Part shown: positions 33,891 to 44,500 of the stretch, in pieces | Position numbering within the stretch: the stretch's first letter is position 1 | Layout of the letters: each line of letters starts with the position of its first letter | Assembly (NCBI GenBank): GCA_029260115.1 | Contig: JAJDDW010000109.1 | Location: forward strand, 1 to 64,000 | DNA from: Phycisphaerae bacterium | GTDB taxonomy: Bacteria; Planctomycetota; Phycisphaerae; UBA1845 | Reading direction: 5' to 3' | DNA: 64,000 bases | Made by a program: the position numbers and the translations under genes | The notes under the pieces: model-generated | Told to the model about the DNA's origin: nothing | Database searches by the model: none | The model's input: the letters and a program-made list of their open reading frames with translations, nothing else

Positions 33891-34688
33891 CTAGCTATCG
33901 ATCGCCGTTCCGCACTCCGGGCAGGTGGGCGACGTGAGTTTGTACAATGGATAACCGCATGAGTTGCACGTTTCTTCTTCTATTTCAATATTAAAGCGCA
34001 GGCCGCACGCACCGCAGGCGGAATGGCCGGCGGCTAAATGTTGGTTCGATTTACATCGTGGGCACGTGAGGTCTAGCGATAGCTCGACGGTTTTTACGGT
34101 TTCGATTTTGTGGATGGCCGATACGCGATGGAGAATGGGAATCGCGATGGTCCCGCAGGCGTCAAAAATGGCTACGACGCCGACTAATTTCCACCAAGCA
34201 TCGCCTAATCGATAGCCTTCGAATAATATCGACACGATAGCTTGCAAGGCTAGTGTCAAGATAGCAATGACTGTCGCACGGCGAACCCATCCGTATTCTC
34301 GTCGAAGTTTAGCTAACGAGATCAGTCCCATGTGAGGAAATGCGACCCCTGCCACGCAGGCGACTCCCATCACTTTTAAGAAATTATCTCCCCATGGTTG
34401 ACGCCAGATATAAGGATCAGCCCAAATGGTAAAGATGACAAGAGCTAGCGCGATCGCCACGGAGATTAAACCTAATGGTCCAATAGGGTGCCAGCGACGA
34501 CGCTCCCAAGGGATCGCGCTCACAAGTCCTAAGATTGAAGCCGCCGCTACGATGGCCGTCGTCCCGAGCACTTGCCCCTGCAGGCGACCGAATCCACCAA
34601 TTAGCAAACAGTATATGCCTACTAATCCACACGTAGCGATTGAACCAATAAAGCCGGTCAACAATCCGCGCTGCGTTTGGGATTTCAT
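33891..34688 (-). CDS. Multi-pass membrane protein with C-terminal zinc ribbon
   Basis: 265 residues, family not recognised. About six hydrophobic segments fill residues 10-190. After this comes a soluble tail with two zinc-ribbon-like units, LTCPRCKSNQHLAAGHSACG and CNSCGYPLYKLTSPTCPECG. The tail has the same CGY-x-L-x(n)-CPECG pattern as the small protein at 49539. Such orphan proteins are common in planctomycete genomes. It is transcribed alone, toward the Mpo1-like gene. Confidence 0.75.
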   Translation of the reverse strand: MKSQTQRGLLTGFIGSIATCGLVGIYCLLIGGFGRLQGQVLGTTAIVAAASILGLVSAIPWERRRWHPIGPLGLISVAIALALVIFTIWADPYIWRQPWGDNFLKVMGVACVAGVAFPHMGLISLAKLRREYGWVRRATVIAILTLALQAIVSILFEGYRLGDAWWKLVGVVAIFDACGTIAIPILHRVSAIHKIETVKTVELSLDLTCPRCKSNQHLAAGHSACGACGLRFNIEIEEETCNSCGYPLYKLTSPTCPECGTAIDS

Positions 34689-34970
34689 AAGTGACTAACC
34701 TGCTTATTGAAACGCTTGTCATCCGTCCAAATCAAACTGGAAACGGGCACGTAATTCGTACAGTACATGAGATTCTGAATTTATCCTAAGCCAAACAGTG
34801 TTCAATGGCGAGAAGCGGCACTGGCACGATATTTCGCCGCTTATAGACACATAGCTCAACATATGGGCGTCAGGTTCTTGCCCCAGCTTGCCTACTCGTA
34901 TCGTAACAGTCACAATACGCGTCGGGGCGATCGAATTGGGCCAAAGCTCATTGGGGCTATAAATTACGGT

Positions 34971-36848
34971 ATGACACGGACGCGATACGACATCATTATC
35001 ATCGGCGGTGGGCACGCAGGTGTGGAAGCGGCTTGGGCGGCTTCGCGCATGGGGGCTGACGTTGCGCTGATAACCATGCAGCGTGAAGCCATCGGCCGCA
35101 TGTCGTGCAATCCCGCCATCGGTGGGCTGGGCAAAGGGCAAATCGTTCGAGAAGTAGACGCGCTAGGCGGATTGATGGGCCTAGCGATAGACCAGGCGGG
35201 CATTCAATTTCGCATGCTCAATCGTAGCAAAGGCCCAGCCGTGTGGGCACCGAGGGCGCAGGCGGACAAGACGCTCTACCCTAAGGCTGTGCAAGAGCTA
35301 CTCCAACACGCGCCCTCGCTCGACATCATCGAAGGGTCGGCTGAATCTATTTTAACTGAGGATATGCCTTCGTGCTCATCAGTGTCAAGCGATACCTCAG
35401 CGCAACAGCCGAAGAAATCCGTGCAAGGCGTCGAGTTGGTAGATGGCCGGCGTCTTATCGCTCCCGTTGTCATCGTCACAACCGGGACTTTTTTACGTGG
35501 CCTGATGCATTGCGGCACGAGTCAAACTAAGGGTGGCCGGGTGGGCGAAGAGGCCGCTAGCGGTTTAAGTGTTTCACTCAAAGCCATGGGTTTATCGCTA
35601 GGGCGATTAAAGACGGGCACGCCACCGCGGATTCATCGTGACACGATCAACTATGACGTTTGCAGCGTCCAACCAGGTGACGACGTGCCGACACCATTTT
35701 CCCATATGACCGATGCCATCCTGCAGCCACAGATGAATTGTTGGATTACATGGACCAACGAAGATGTGCATAATCGCATTCGAGACAATCTCCACTTAGC
35801 CCCCATGTATTCTGGCCAAATTGAGTCGTCCGGACCACGATATTGCCCTAGTATAGAAGACAAAGTCGTGCGTTTCGCGGATAAGTCTAAGCATCAAATT
35901 TTCTTGGAGCCAGAAGGCTATGATGATGAACGCGTGTATTGCAATGGGATAAGCACCTCGCTTCCTGGCGATGTCCAGCAGGCGTTCGTGCGTCAAGTGC
36001 CGGGTTTAGCGCAGGCCAAGATTTTGCAACTCGGGTATGCCGTCGAATATGATTTCGTGCCCACGCATCAAACCAAGGTTACGCTGGAGACCAAAGCGGT
36101 AAGCGGGCTATTTCTAGCCGGGCAGATCAACGGGACCAGTGGGTACGAAGAAGCTGCGGGGCAAGGGCTTGTCGCTGGTGTGAATGCCGTGCAATGGCTC
36201 AACCAGGGTGAGCCTTTCGTACTTGGTCGGGATGAGGCTTACATTGGTGTCATGGTCGATGATTTAATTACCAAGCCCCCTAGCGAACCTTACCGCATGT
36301 TTACATCACGGGCGGAGTATCGGTTATTGTTGCGATCAGACAATGCTGACATCAGACTGACACCTATTGGTCAACGTCTAGGGCTGATTGATGATAAGCG
36401 GTGGGAAAAGTTTAAGTGTCGGCGAGATACATTAAGCCACATCGAGTCGCTCTGTGGAAGTGGCGGGGTGGCGGGTATTCCGCTGGCCACCTGGATGCGG
36501 CGCCCGGAGGCGAGCGCGGCGGAATTGGCCTCGGCGCTCTACGCACGAAATCAACAACCACTTTGCACGGACGTGCTGGATCAGGTGCTCATCGATGCGA
36601 AGTACGCCGGATATGTGCAGCGGCAAGCCCAGCAGATCCAGCGATTCAAAAAACTCGAAGGCTTTGGCCTACCCGCTGATGCCAATTATGCTGCGATGCC
36701 AGGCCTGCGTTTGGAAGCACGGCAACAACTCACAGCCATCGCGCCGAGTACGCTAGGACAAGCCTCGCGCATCACCGGCATTAATCCTGCGGACGTTACG
36801 GCGTTATGGGTCCATCTTACGACCCACGCAAGCCGGAAGGCGATTTAG
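34971..36848 (+). CDS. mnmG: tRNA uridine-34 carboxymethylaminomethyl-modifying enzyme MnmG (GidA)
   Basis: FAD- and folate-dependent subunit that, with MnmE, modifies U34 of certain tRNAs. From the ATG at 34971 the product is about 625 residues, the family length. The FAD dinucleotide motif is DIIIIGGGHAGVEAAWAASR; MSCNPAIGGLGKGQIVREVD and GRLKTGTPPRIHRDTI are diagnostic, as is GQINGTSGYEEAAGQGLVAG. The longer frame from 34863 adds a stretch without family similarity. mnmE is not in the window. A small loop around residues 145-170 (SCSSVSSDTSAQQPKK) is low-complexity and variable. Confidence 0.97.
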   Translation: MTRTRYDIIIIGGGHAGVEAAWAASRMGADVALITMQREAIGRMSCNPAIGGLGKGQIVREVDALGGLMGLAIDQAGIQFRMLNRSKGPAVWAPRAQADKTLYPKAVQELLQHAPSLDIIEGSAESILTEDMPSCSSVSSDTSAQQPKKSVQGVELVDGRRLIAPVVIVTTGTFLRGLMHCGTSQTKGGRVGEEAASGLSVSLKAMGLSLGRLKTGTPPRIHRDTINYDVCSVQPGDDVPTPFSHMTDAILQPQMNCWITWTNEDVHNRIRDNLHLAPMYSGQIESSGPRYCPSIEDKVVRFADKSKHQIFLEPEGYDDERVYCNGISTSLPGDVQQAFVRQVPGLAQAKILQLGYAVEYDFVPTHQTKVTLETKAVSGLFLAGQINGTSGYEEAAGQGLVAGVNAVQWLNQGEPFVLGRDEAYIGVMVDDLITKPPSEPYRMFTSRAEYRLLLRSDNADIRLTPIGQRLGLIDDKRWEKFKCRRDTLSHIESLCGSGGVAGIPLATWMRRPEASAAELASALYARNQQPLCTDVLDQVLIDAKYAGYVQRQAQQIQRFKKLEGFGLPADANYAAMPGLRLEARQQLTAIAPSTLGQASRITGINPADVTALWVHLTTHASRKAI

Positions 36849-37089
36849 GTGATCTGGTCGATAATACGAAATTCACATTGTGATAAACGAGATCGCTGCG
36901 TATAAAGATACTCGGACTTACCGGTTGACGCGGTTTTGCAGTCAAGAACGAAAATTCACACCTGTATCTTACGATTAATAATTATTGACGGTAGTTAAGG
37001 CCGAATGTATCGTATAGGTTATATAGATGAACTGGGGCGATTAAGCGGTCGCTACGCGGAATGGATTCCGCAGAGAGAGAGAGAACATC

Positions 37090-37683
37090 ATGGCGGATAA
37101 AAGGATGGATCCCCGAAACAAGTCCGTGTTTACTACAGGGGAAGTTGCGCAGGTTTGCAAGGTCAGTCAGCAGACGGTGATTCGCTGTTTTGACAGCGGT
37201 CGGCTGAAAGGCTTTCGGGTGCCCGGCTCAAGGTTTCGCCGTATACCGCGCGATGCGTTAATCACCTTTATGAAGGCTAACGAAATTCCGCTTGATCAGC
37301 TAGAGAGTGGTAAGCGGCGTGTGCTTGTCGTCGACGACGACGAAGCGATAGTCGAGATGTTCTCGGAGTTGCTGCAGCGTGATGGTCGCTTTGACATCAG
37401 GACGGCATCGTCAGGTTATCAGGCTGGCATAATCACCGAGCAGTTTCGTCCAGACATTTTGCTATTGGATTTCAAACTACCCGATATTAACGGAACCAAT
37501 GTGTGTCGCACGATTCGGTCTAATCCAAAATTCGGGCACGTTAAAATTATTATCATTAGCGGCGTCGCAGACCCGGATGAAGTGCAAGAACTCATGGCTG
37601 CTGGCGCGGACGAGTTCATTCGTAAGCCATTCGACATTAACGACGTGATCTCGCGTGTGGCTGAGCTAGTCAACGCGGCTTGA
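37090..37683 (+). CDS. Excisionase-type HTH fused to a response-regulator receiver
   Basis: 197 residues. Residues ~12-65 are a MerR/excisionase-like DNA-binding unit (FTTGEVAQVCKVSQQTVIRC, then GSRFRRIPRDALITFM). Residues ~77-195 are a receiver with the acidic triad VLVVDDDEA, phospho-Asp about 127 in ILLLDFKLPD, and Lys in FIRKPFDIND. The order, HTH before receiver, is opposite to most response regulators. An imperfect GA-rich leader (GAGAGAGAGAAC) forms the ribosome binding region. It directly precedes the HDOD-histidine kinase gene (43 bp) in one apparent operon. Confidence 0.9.
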   Translation: MADKRMDPRNKSVFTTGEVAQVCKVSQQTVIRCFDSGRLKGFRVPGSRFRRIPRDALITFMKANEIPLDQLESGKRRVLVVDDDEAIVEMFSELLQRDGRFDIRTASSGYQAGIITEQFRPDILLLDFKLPDINGTNVCRTIRSNPKFGHVKIIIISGVADPDEVQELMAAGADEFIRKPFDINDVISRVAELVNAA

Positions 37684-37726
37684 AACTTTTGACCGACATT
37701 TTTTTTCGATCACTAAGGATAGAACT

Positions 37727-40015
37727 TTGCCCGCAGCTGTTGTACCCACGCGCAGTGCCTCAGCCGGAAGATCCGTTGAGTCGGATCAGATCGAGGTTGT
37801 CTTATCGCACCTCGATCGACTTCCAACACTCCCCGCCGTCGCGGCTAAATTACTTAGATTGACGACCAGTGATACGTCTTGTGCGCAGGATGTCGTAGCT
37901 GTATTAGAGACCGACCCCTCACTTACGGCTATGCTGTTGGGCATGGCCCGCCGCACCGATCATGGCCTGAGGGTCGAACAGTTGACGGTATCGCGCATTG
38001 TCGCGCTGCTTGGTTTTCAAAGAGTGCGTAACGCCGTACTTTCGGTTCAAATTCATAGCATTTTAAACGATTCTCACGATGAGCAGCGCGCTGCCCAAAT
38101 TCGCCAAGACATCTGGAAACATAGTTTAGCTGTGGCTTGTGTCGCGGATATGCTGACCAAGCATGTGCGCGGGGCTGACTTATTGGGTGATGCGTTTATT
38201 TGCGGCTTGTTGCACGATATCGGAAAGACTGCGCTCGACGCAGCAATGCCCAAAAGCTATATGCGCATCATCTCGCGGGTGCAAAAACAACGGATTTGTA
38301 TCTGCGACGCAGAGCGAGACGTTTTCGGCATCGATCACATGGTCGCAGGCAAGCGGCTAGCTGTTCGGTGGAATCTGCCTCAGGTGGTTATTGAGTGCAT
38401 TCGCATGCACCATCAGGATCACGCGACGTTGCCTTCGTCTTTGACCAATCCAGAAATGGTAAGGCTAATCCAAACGGCTGATCGAATCGTCAGAAGGCAA
38501 CACGTAGGATTTTCTGGTTATCGTGACACCGACCACGTAGCCGCACTCTTACATCATTGGTCGATTGGCGAAACTGTCGTTGATCAGATTGTCGAACAAT
38601 TGCCAGATCGCATGGCTGACTACAGTCAACTAATTGGGATTGACGACGAACAGGGTCGCTCGCTGTACGCACAATCCGTGGCTAAGGCGAACGTGGAACT
38701 AGGTAACATCAACGCGCAGCTTTTTACTTCCAAGCAGCAATTGGATCGAGCGCAGGCGTGTATGCGTGCGGTGGGCGTACTGACGCATGACGTCGTGCAT
38801 GATTCCACGCTAACCGATGCGTGTTATGCGACCGCCCGCGCGACATTAGAAATGCATGCTACGGGCGACGTATTCGTGTTCATCATGAACGAAGGCTCGT
38901 GCACTATTTATACGGCTAGCGTGTCTTCGTCCGGTGAAGATTTAGCAGCTCAAATCATCCCAGCGGTCGGACAAGAGTTTTCTGTCCTGTGCAAAGAGTT
39001 TGAGCAATTGGCCCATCAAGGCCCGCCTGTCAGCGCGAAAGAGCCGTTCGTTTCGTTGTGGCGTTCTGCAGGATTCACCGGCAACTCTGACGCGGTATGC
39101 ATTTTGCCTATCTATGACCACAAGACGCCTATCGGAGCTGTGCTTTTGCAGGCGGATGGAGATCGCTCGATTTCTTGGTCATCAGGTACGGCGGAATGGC
39201 AAACGCTTGCCAAGGCGGCGGGCCTAGCGGTGGCGATGGTGCGTTCTCGCATTGCGGTGGAATGCAATAACGACGAATTGCTCGATTTGAACCGCCGCTT
39301 ACACGTGACGCAGCGTGATCTGGTCCGCTCCCGCTCCATTGCGATGGTATCGGAAATGGCCGCCGGTGCTGCCCACGAGTTAAATAATCCACTCTCAGTT
39401 ATCTCCGCCCGGTCGCAGATGTCGTTGCAGCAGTGCAGCGATCCAGTACAGGCGCAGGTTTGGCAGACCTTGATCGAACAAACTAACAACGCGGCTGAGA
39501 TCGTAACCGACCTCATGGCCTTCGCCAAACCAGGCCCTCCGCAAGCTTCATCGCTATTGCTAAGGTCGCTACTCAACACGCTCTCGCAACACTGGGAAAC
39601 GCAATTAGACTTGAAATCTTCCCAACTAGTCGTGTCGTTGGATAACCCCGACGCCACCGTTTTTGCCGACGCCAATCATCTGCAACAGGTGTTGACGGCC
39701 TTGGTCGAGAATGCCATGTTTGCCACAAACGCAAAATCTCGTCAATTGAAGATTAACTCACCCTCATCGGCTTCCGATGAAACTGTACGTATCGTTATAG
39801 AGGATAACGGTGTCGGCATGTCAGCTGCAGTGCTCGAACATGCCGTCGACCCGTTTTTCTCTTTTCGAGAGGCTGGTCGCGGGCGCGGCTTAGGATTGTC
39901 GCTAGCCCATCGCCTCGTCGGACATAATGGCGGAGAGTTATGGATCGCATCATCACCCCAGACTGGCACGACGGTAACCATCGAGCTACCGGCACGTCCG
40001 ACTCATTGCTCATAA
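37727..40015 (+). CDS. HDOD-GAF-histidine kinase hybrid sensor
   Basis: 762 residues from a TTG start at 37727. Residues ~20-225 are an HDOD domain: LDRLPTLPAVAAKLLRLTTS, then DPSLTAMLLGMARR, and FICGLLHDIGKTALDAAMPK with an intact HD pair. A GAF-like sensory region spans ~350-510, and then comes HisKA with AAGAAHELNNPLSVISARSQ (His about 550). The ATPase domain has DNGVGM and GRGRGLGLSLAHRLVG. No membrane segment is present. The intact HD motif in an HDOD context hints at a cyclic-nucleotide or phosphatase activity beside kinase function, which is inference. It is flanked by two receiver proteins, probably its targets. Confidence 0.9.
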   Translation: MPAAVVPTRSASAGRSVESDQIEVVLSHLDRLPTLPAVAAKLLRLTTSDTSCAQDVVAVLETDPSLTAMLLGMARRTDHGLRVEQLTVSRIVALLGFQRVRNAVLSVQIHSILNDSHDEQRAAQIRQDIWKHSLAVACVADMLTKHVRGADLLGDAFICGLLHDIGKTALDAAMPKSYMRIISRVQKQRICICDAERDVFGIDHMVAGKRLAVRWNLPQVVIECIRMHHQDHATLPSSLTNPEMVRLIQTADRIVRRQHVGFSGYRDTDHVAALLHHWSIGETVVDQIVEQLPDRMADYSQLIGIDDEQGRSLYAQSVAKANVELGNINAQLFTSKQQLDRAQACMRAVGVLTHDVVHDSTLTDACYATARATLEMHATGDVFVFIMNEGSCTIYTASVSSSGEDLAAQIIPAVGQEFSVLCKEFEQLAHQGPPVSAKEPFVSLWRSAGFTGNSDAVCILPIYDHKTPIGAVLLQADGDRSISWSSGTAEWQTLAKAAGLAVAMVRSRIAVECNNDELLDLNRRLHVTQRDLVRSRSIAMVSEMAAGAAHELNNPLSVISARSQMSLQQCSDPVQAQVWQTLIEQTNNAAEIVTDLMAFAKPGPPQASSLLLRSLLNTLSQHWETQLDLKSSQLVVSLDNPDATVFADANHLQQVLTALVENAMFATNAKSRQLKINSPSSASDETVRIVIEDNGVGMSAAVLEHAVDPFFSFREAGRGRGLGLSLAHRLVGHNGGELWIASSPQTGTTVTIELPARPTHCS

Positions 40016-40033
40016 ACGCCCCAGAATTACCAG

Positions 40034-40078
40034 CATCTTCCATTCGTCACCACGCGTTAGTGGACGCCATGGAAGATG
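40034..40078. promoter_or_regulatory. Long imperfect hairpin between kinase and receiver genes
   Basis: CATCTTCCAT (40034-40043) pairs perfectly with ATGGAAGATG (40069-40078). Inside, CCAC (40050-40053) pairs with GTGG (40060-40063) and CGT with ACG around a six-base loop. No T tract follows, so it is more likely an attenuator, RNase site or regulatory RNA fold than a simple terminator. Confidence 0.5.
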
Positions 40079-40187
40079 AAGAAGACCTGGCGAATCAATG
40101 GTGCCATGCTAGCGGGAGCTTGCGTTCTCCTAGCCGAAAATCACCCGGCAATCATGACACCCTTGGGGGATCGGCGTCACTATTAAC

Positions 40188-40730
40188 ATGAAAACCAGGC
40201 CCTACAAAATTATGCTGGTAGAGCCAACACCCGAACTGGTTGAAATATTCGTGGCTGCCTTCGCCCAGCGTTTTGATGCCCACCTCACCTGCGTGAGTAC
40301 TGCGGCGGCGTGTTTGGATACAGAAATCATTAATCCTCATGACCTGGTCATCGCAGACTTAAACCTTGAAGATTCAGATGGCGTGGACCTAGCTGGCGAG
40401 CTATGTGCGCTTAGTTCGCGCCCGGTAATCTTGACCGGGTCGAAGCCCCGTTGTTCTCAGATCATCGAAGCCCTGCGTATCGGGGTCAAAGATGTATTGG
40501 TTAAACCATTCCCTTTGATAGAATTATTAGAATCAGCCGACCGGGCGTTGATCGATTATTCGGTGCATCGGAAGCATCTAGCTAGGTATCATAGTATGCG
40601 AGGTTTGGTACGCCGTGTGCTCAAAGAGCGTCGTAGCATGACCCAGCGCGTGGAACTTATCTGTCGGGACTTAGTCGGCGCTCATCGACGCTTAGTCCAC
40701 CGCGTGCTCAGCACCAACAACACCGCGTGA
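40188..40730 (+). CDS. Single-domain-type response regulator with helical tail
   Basis: 180 residues. Receiver features are IMLVEPTPELVEIFV (only one of the two usual acids), phospho-Asp about 57 in LVIADLNLEDSDG, Thr in VILTGSKPR, and Lys in VLVKPFPLIELL. After residue ~120 a basic helical region (HRKHLARYHSMRGLVRRVLK) replaces a standard output domain. It is the third gene of the HTH-REC/HDOD-kinase cluster, 172 bp after the kinase gene, and may be a phosphate acceptor or relay. Confidence 0.85.
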   Translation: MKTRPYKIMLVEPTPELVEIFVAAFAQRFDAHLTCVSTAAACLDTEIINPHDLVIADLNLEDSDGVDLAGELCALSSRPVILTGSKPRCSQIIEALRIGVKDVLVKPFPLIELLESADRALIDYSVHRKHLARYHSMRGLVRRVLKERRSMTQRVELICRDLVGAHRRLVHRVLSTNNTA

Positions 40731-40767
40731 TCGTTTTACTCGGTTGTACGTGCTGTACTTATCGAAT

Positions 40768-41157
40768 CTACCATAGCCAATATATAAGCAGCGTATCAAC
40801 GACCAGTGATATGGCGATGATGGCAGCGATGCGCACAGGTTCCGAAATGCGAGGCGGAGGCGGATCAGCGATACGTAGTGCATGACTATACGCAGGCTCA
40901 ACGCCGTCCTCGATGGCTCGCTGACAAGATCGTTCCAACAGCATGCCGGCCTGTCTGGCGGATAAGCCCATTTGTGCTGCGTATTGAACCAATCGCTTGC
41001 GCCGTTTGGGTGTTAGCTTTCCGTCGCGCAGTTCCAGGGCGAACATCTGCTCAAAAATATCTTCCACCGGTATGTTCGGCTCAAAATTACTACTTTTTGT
41101 AGGCGTTCTTATTTGATCCAAACGCGGATTACCTGGGTCGAATTTTAGGTTGTGCAT
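40768..41157 (-). CDS. Hypothetical tail-anchored membrane protein
   Basis: 129 residues, family not recognised. A soluble helical part (residues ~30-85: VEDIFEQMFALELRDGKLTP, then RLVQYAAQMGLSARQAGMLL) is followed by a proline-rich spacer (DPPPPRISEP) and one C-terminal membrane segment ending LLIYWLW. The segment before the anchor looks like a helical bundle that could bind a partner. It converges on the receiver gene. Confidence 0.65.
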   Translation of the reverse strand: MHNLKFDPGNPRLDQIRTPTKSSNFEPNIPVEDIFEQMFALELRDGKLTPKRRKRLVQYAAQMGLSARQAGMLLERSCQRAIEDGVEPAYSHALRIADPPPPRISEPVRIAAIIAISLVVDTLLIYWLW

Positions 41158-41516
41158 CCTATTGCTCCTTTCCTTCTCCGTAAGATCATAGGACAGTGGA
41201 TGGGCGATTAGCTTGGTTTGATTCTGCTATTTAGCCAAATCCCAACTGTGAGCGATTGCCTAGCGCGTTTACCGGACATGTTCTACTAATTACTTGAAAC
41301 AGTGCGTTGAGAAGCCATCTCGGGGTGAAGACCGATAATCCAAGCACCGATAGAATCGTTTATGTCAAAATTACATCGCCATCGCCCTTATTCACGTATA
41401 TAATCAGCACGTGTACTTCTCTATGATAGGGGGGTACGTGTAACGTCGGTTCAGCCTGCGGCGGGGCGTCATGCGCTAGTTTCGTGACGATATTTAGAAG
41501 AAGATTGCAGCGAGCC
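41158..41516. other. Divergent promoter region
   Basis: About 350 bp between two divergent genes with no coding signal. It should carry promoters for the tail-anchored protein and the subtilase. No operator or riboswitch recognised. Confidence 0.4.
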
Positions 41517-44500
41517 ATGAGCAAGCGCAGAGGGGATGCCTTGAACAAACTTCGCAACGGCAAACTAATAGGTCTGAGCACCTTGGCGATGGTAGTCACT
41601 ACGCTGTGTATGGCACGCGGTGCTTACGCCCAAAAGCCGGCGAATCTCTCCCCGTCTACCAAGGTATACTCGCTTGACTTAGCCTCGGGGCGTATCGATA
41701 CGATGCTACGTCAGAGCGCGGGTGACGTTGATTTGTCGCTGGCGAAACGAGGTGTTCGGTATGTCATCCAACTGGATGCCCCCATCACAAAATCTACACG
41801 TCAGGCGCTTCAGCAAGCGGGCGTTGATATGGGGGCCTATCTTCCCAATAACGCATATGTGGTAAAGCTTGATCGCGCAGACCAGGCTAGCTTGGCATCG
41901 ATTGGTGAGGTCCGATGGATGGCACCTTTTCAGCCGGCATGGAAGATTGATGCCCAGCTAGGCAAGCGCGTGCTTTCGACGCCGCATCGCCTCGCATTGG
42001 ACAAGGCGGGTTTGATGCAGGTCGTTATCACGCTCTTTGATGGCGAACCCTTAGCCAATGCTTTACCGGCTATTCAAGGTGTGGGAATAAGCGTGTTGTC
42101 TACATCGACAGTGGGCACGCAGTGGGTCGTTGATGCGACCATTGACCCTTCTATCGTTGAGCAGTTGTCAACGATAGCGAGTGTGCAGTATATCGAAGAA
42201 GCACCGGAAGGTGTCTTACGAAATGACAGCAACGAATGGATTGTGCAAAGTAACATCAATAACGTCACGCCCGTGTGGGATGCTGGTTTGAATGGGACCG
42301 GGCAAGTTGTGGGGCTTATTGATGGTACCATTCAATTAGCCCATTGCGCATTCGAGGATTCAGTCGCTGTTGGCCCTTCACATCGAAAAATTATTGCATT
42401 AAGAAACCCAGGATCAACTGACGTGCATGGAACGCATGTTGCGGGCACGCTGGCTGGTGATAGTCCGCCTATTGGTGTGGCTAACCAATACGACGGTGTA
42501 GCCTTTGGGTCGAAAATTAGTTTCGCCAATGTGGACCACGTATTTGGTAATCCCGGCACCTTATACGCGAGGCTATCCGAAGCGCATGCGGATGGCGCAC
42601 GCGTACATAGCAATAGTTGGGGGGATGACAGCACAACGGCATACACCACCTGGTCACGGCAAATCGACCAATTTTCATACGATTTTGAAGAAAGTTTAGT
42701 GGTCTTTGCGTCTACCAATCTATCCATTCTTAAAACACCGGAAAATGCCAAAAATGTGCTAGCCGTCGGCGGCACGTTTGACACGCCAGCGCAGGAACAA
42801 CATTGTACCGGTGGCATAGGTCCAACGGCGGACGGTCGGCGAAAACCCGAAATCTTTGCACCTGGATGTGGCACGCTATCAGCCAACGCTAATTCCAGTT
42901 GCGGCATCACTAGCCTATCTGGCACATCGATGGCCTGTCCTGTCATCTCTGGGGCTGGTGTGTTGGCACGACAATATTTCGTTGAAGGTTATTACCCGAC
43001 TGGCCTTCCTGAAAATAACCCACTGATTCCAACTGGTGCGTTAATCAAAGCGACCCTCATCAATAGTGCCGTCGATATGACAGGAGAACAGGGATATCCC
43101 AGCGCACAAGAGGGCTGGGGACGATTGCTGCTCGACAACGCCCTGTTTTTCCCGGGCGATACAGCTGCCCTTGATGTTGTTGATGTGCGCAACGTGGATG
43201 GCTTGTCAACCGGCGAACAATTCATTCATGTCGCGACCACCGTAGCCAGCAATGACCCGCTGAAAATAACGCTCGTATGGACTGAACCGCCTGCGTCAAT
43301 CGGTGCGGCTAACCCGGTTATTAACAATCTGGACCTAGAAGTCATCGCCCCCGACGGACTTTCATATCATGGTAACGTGATGGTGAACGGTGAGTCGCTG
43401 GCCGGGGGTAGTTTTGATACGCTCAATAACGTGGAACGCATCATTTTTAACACGCCCGATATAGGCGTTTACACCATCCTGATTCACGGTACTGTTATCA
43501 ATCAGGGTACTCAGGGTTTTGCGCTGGCGATCAATGGAAATATTACTGATGATTGCAATGGCAACGGCATTAACGACCAAATTGATGTAGTTAATGGCAG
43601 CAGCCTTGATTGTAATGCGAATATGATTCCGGATGAGTGCGAACCTGATTGCAACGGGAACACTATCCCTGACGACTGTGATCTATTGGCATGCCTTCCA
43701 AGTGACACTATCTGTCAAGATTGTAATAACAACGGACAACTTGACGCCTGCGATATCCTTTCGGGTAATAACGACGACTGCAATACGAACGGCATTCCAG
43801 ACACATGCGATTTGTTGACGGGGGTGTTGTTCGATAACAATGGCGACAATTTCCCCGACGCCTGTTGCCTGCCTACATCAGCCCCTGATGCCAACACAGG
43901 CCTGGTCGCCATGAATCGCTACATCTCATTTCATTCTGGAAATATAGGCCTAGACGTAGCTTTTCAAGTTACAATCGATCAAAGCACAAACATACCAGGC
44001 GCAGCCGGGCAAGTGAAGTGGGTCGGGCCACCGAATCCAGTAACTGGCGTTTCGCGATTACAATGCGATCCGGAGATACGTAATTGGTCATCGATTGGCG
44101 ATGTCATCATCGTTAGCGATAAGGCTGTTGCACCAGGCACGACATATATGGTTAGGGCGATGGGTATTGGTTGCAGTCCAGCTTCACAATCGAGTTTCTC
44201 AAGCCCCACTACAGTGACAACTGCTAATGTATGGGGTGATTGCGTATCGACTTTTGACGGGGCAACCTGGGCCGGACCAGATGATATCGTCAACGCCAAC
44301 GACATCCAAGCGGTCGTATCAGGATTTCGTCTGGATTCATTCGCGCCCGAACTATTTCGCACTGACCTTAATGGGCAAGTACCCGATGGATTCATTAACG
44401 CTTCAGATATTTTATCCGTGGTCAATGCTTTTCAACTGGTCGGCTACCCATTCTCAGAGCCACAATCCTGCCCACAAGTTCGCATCATACCGGACACTCG

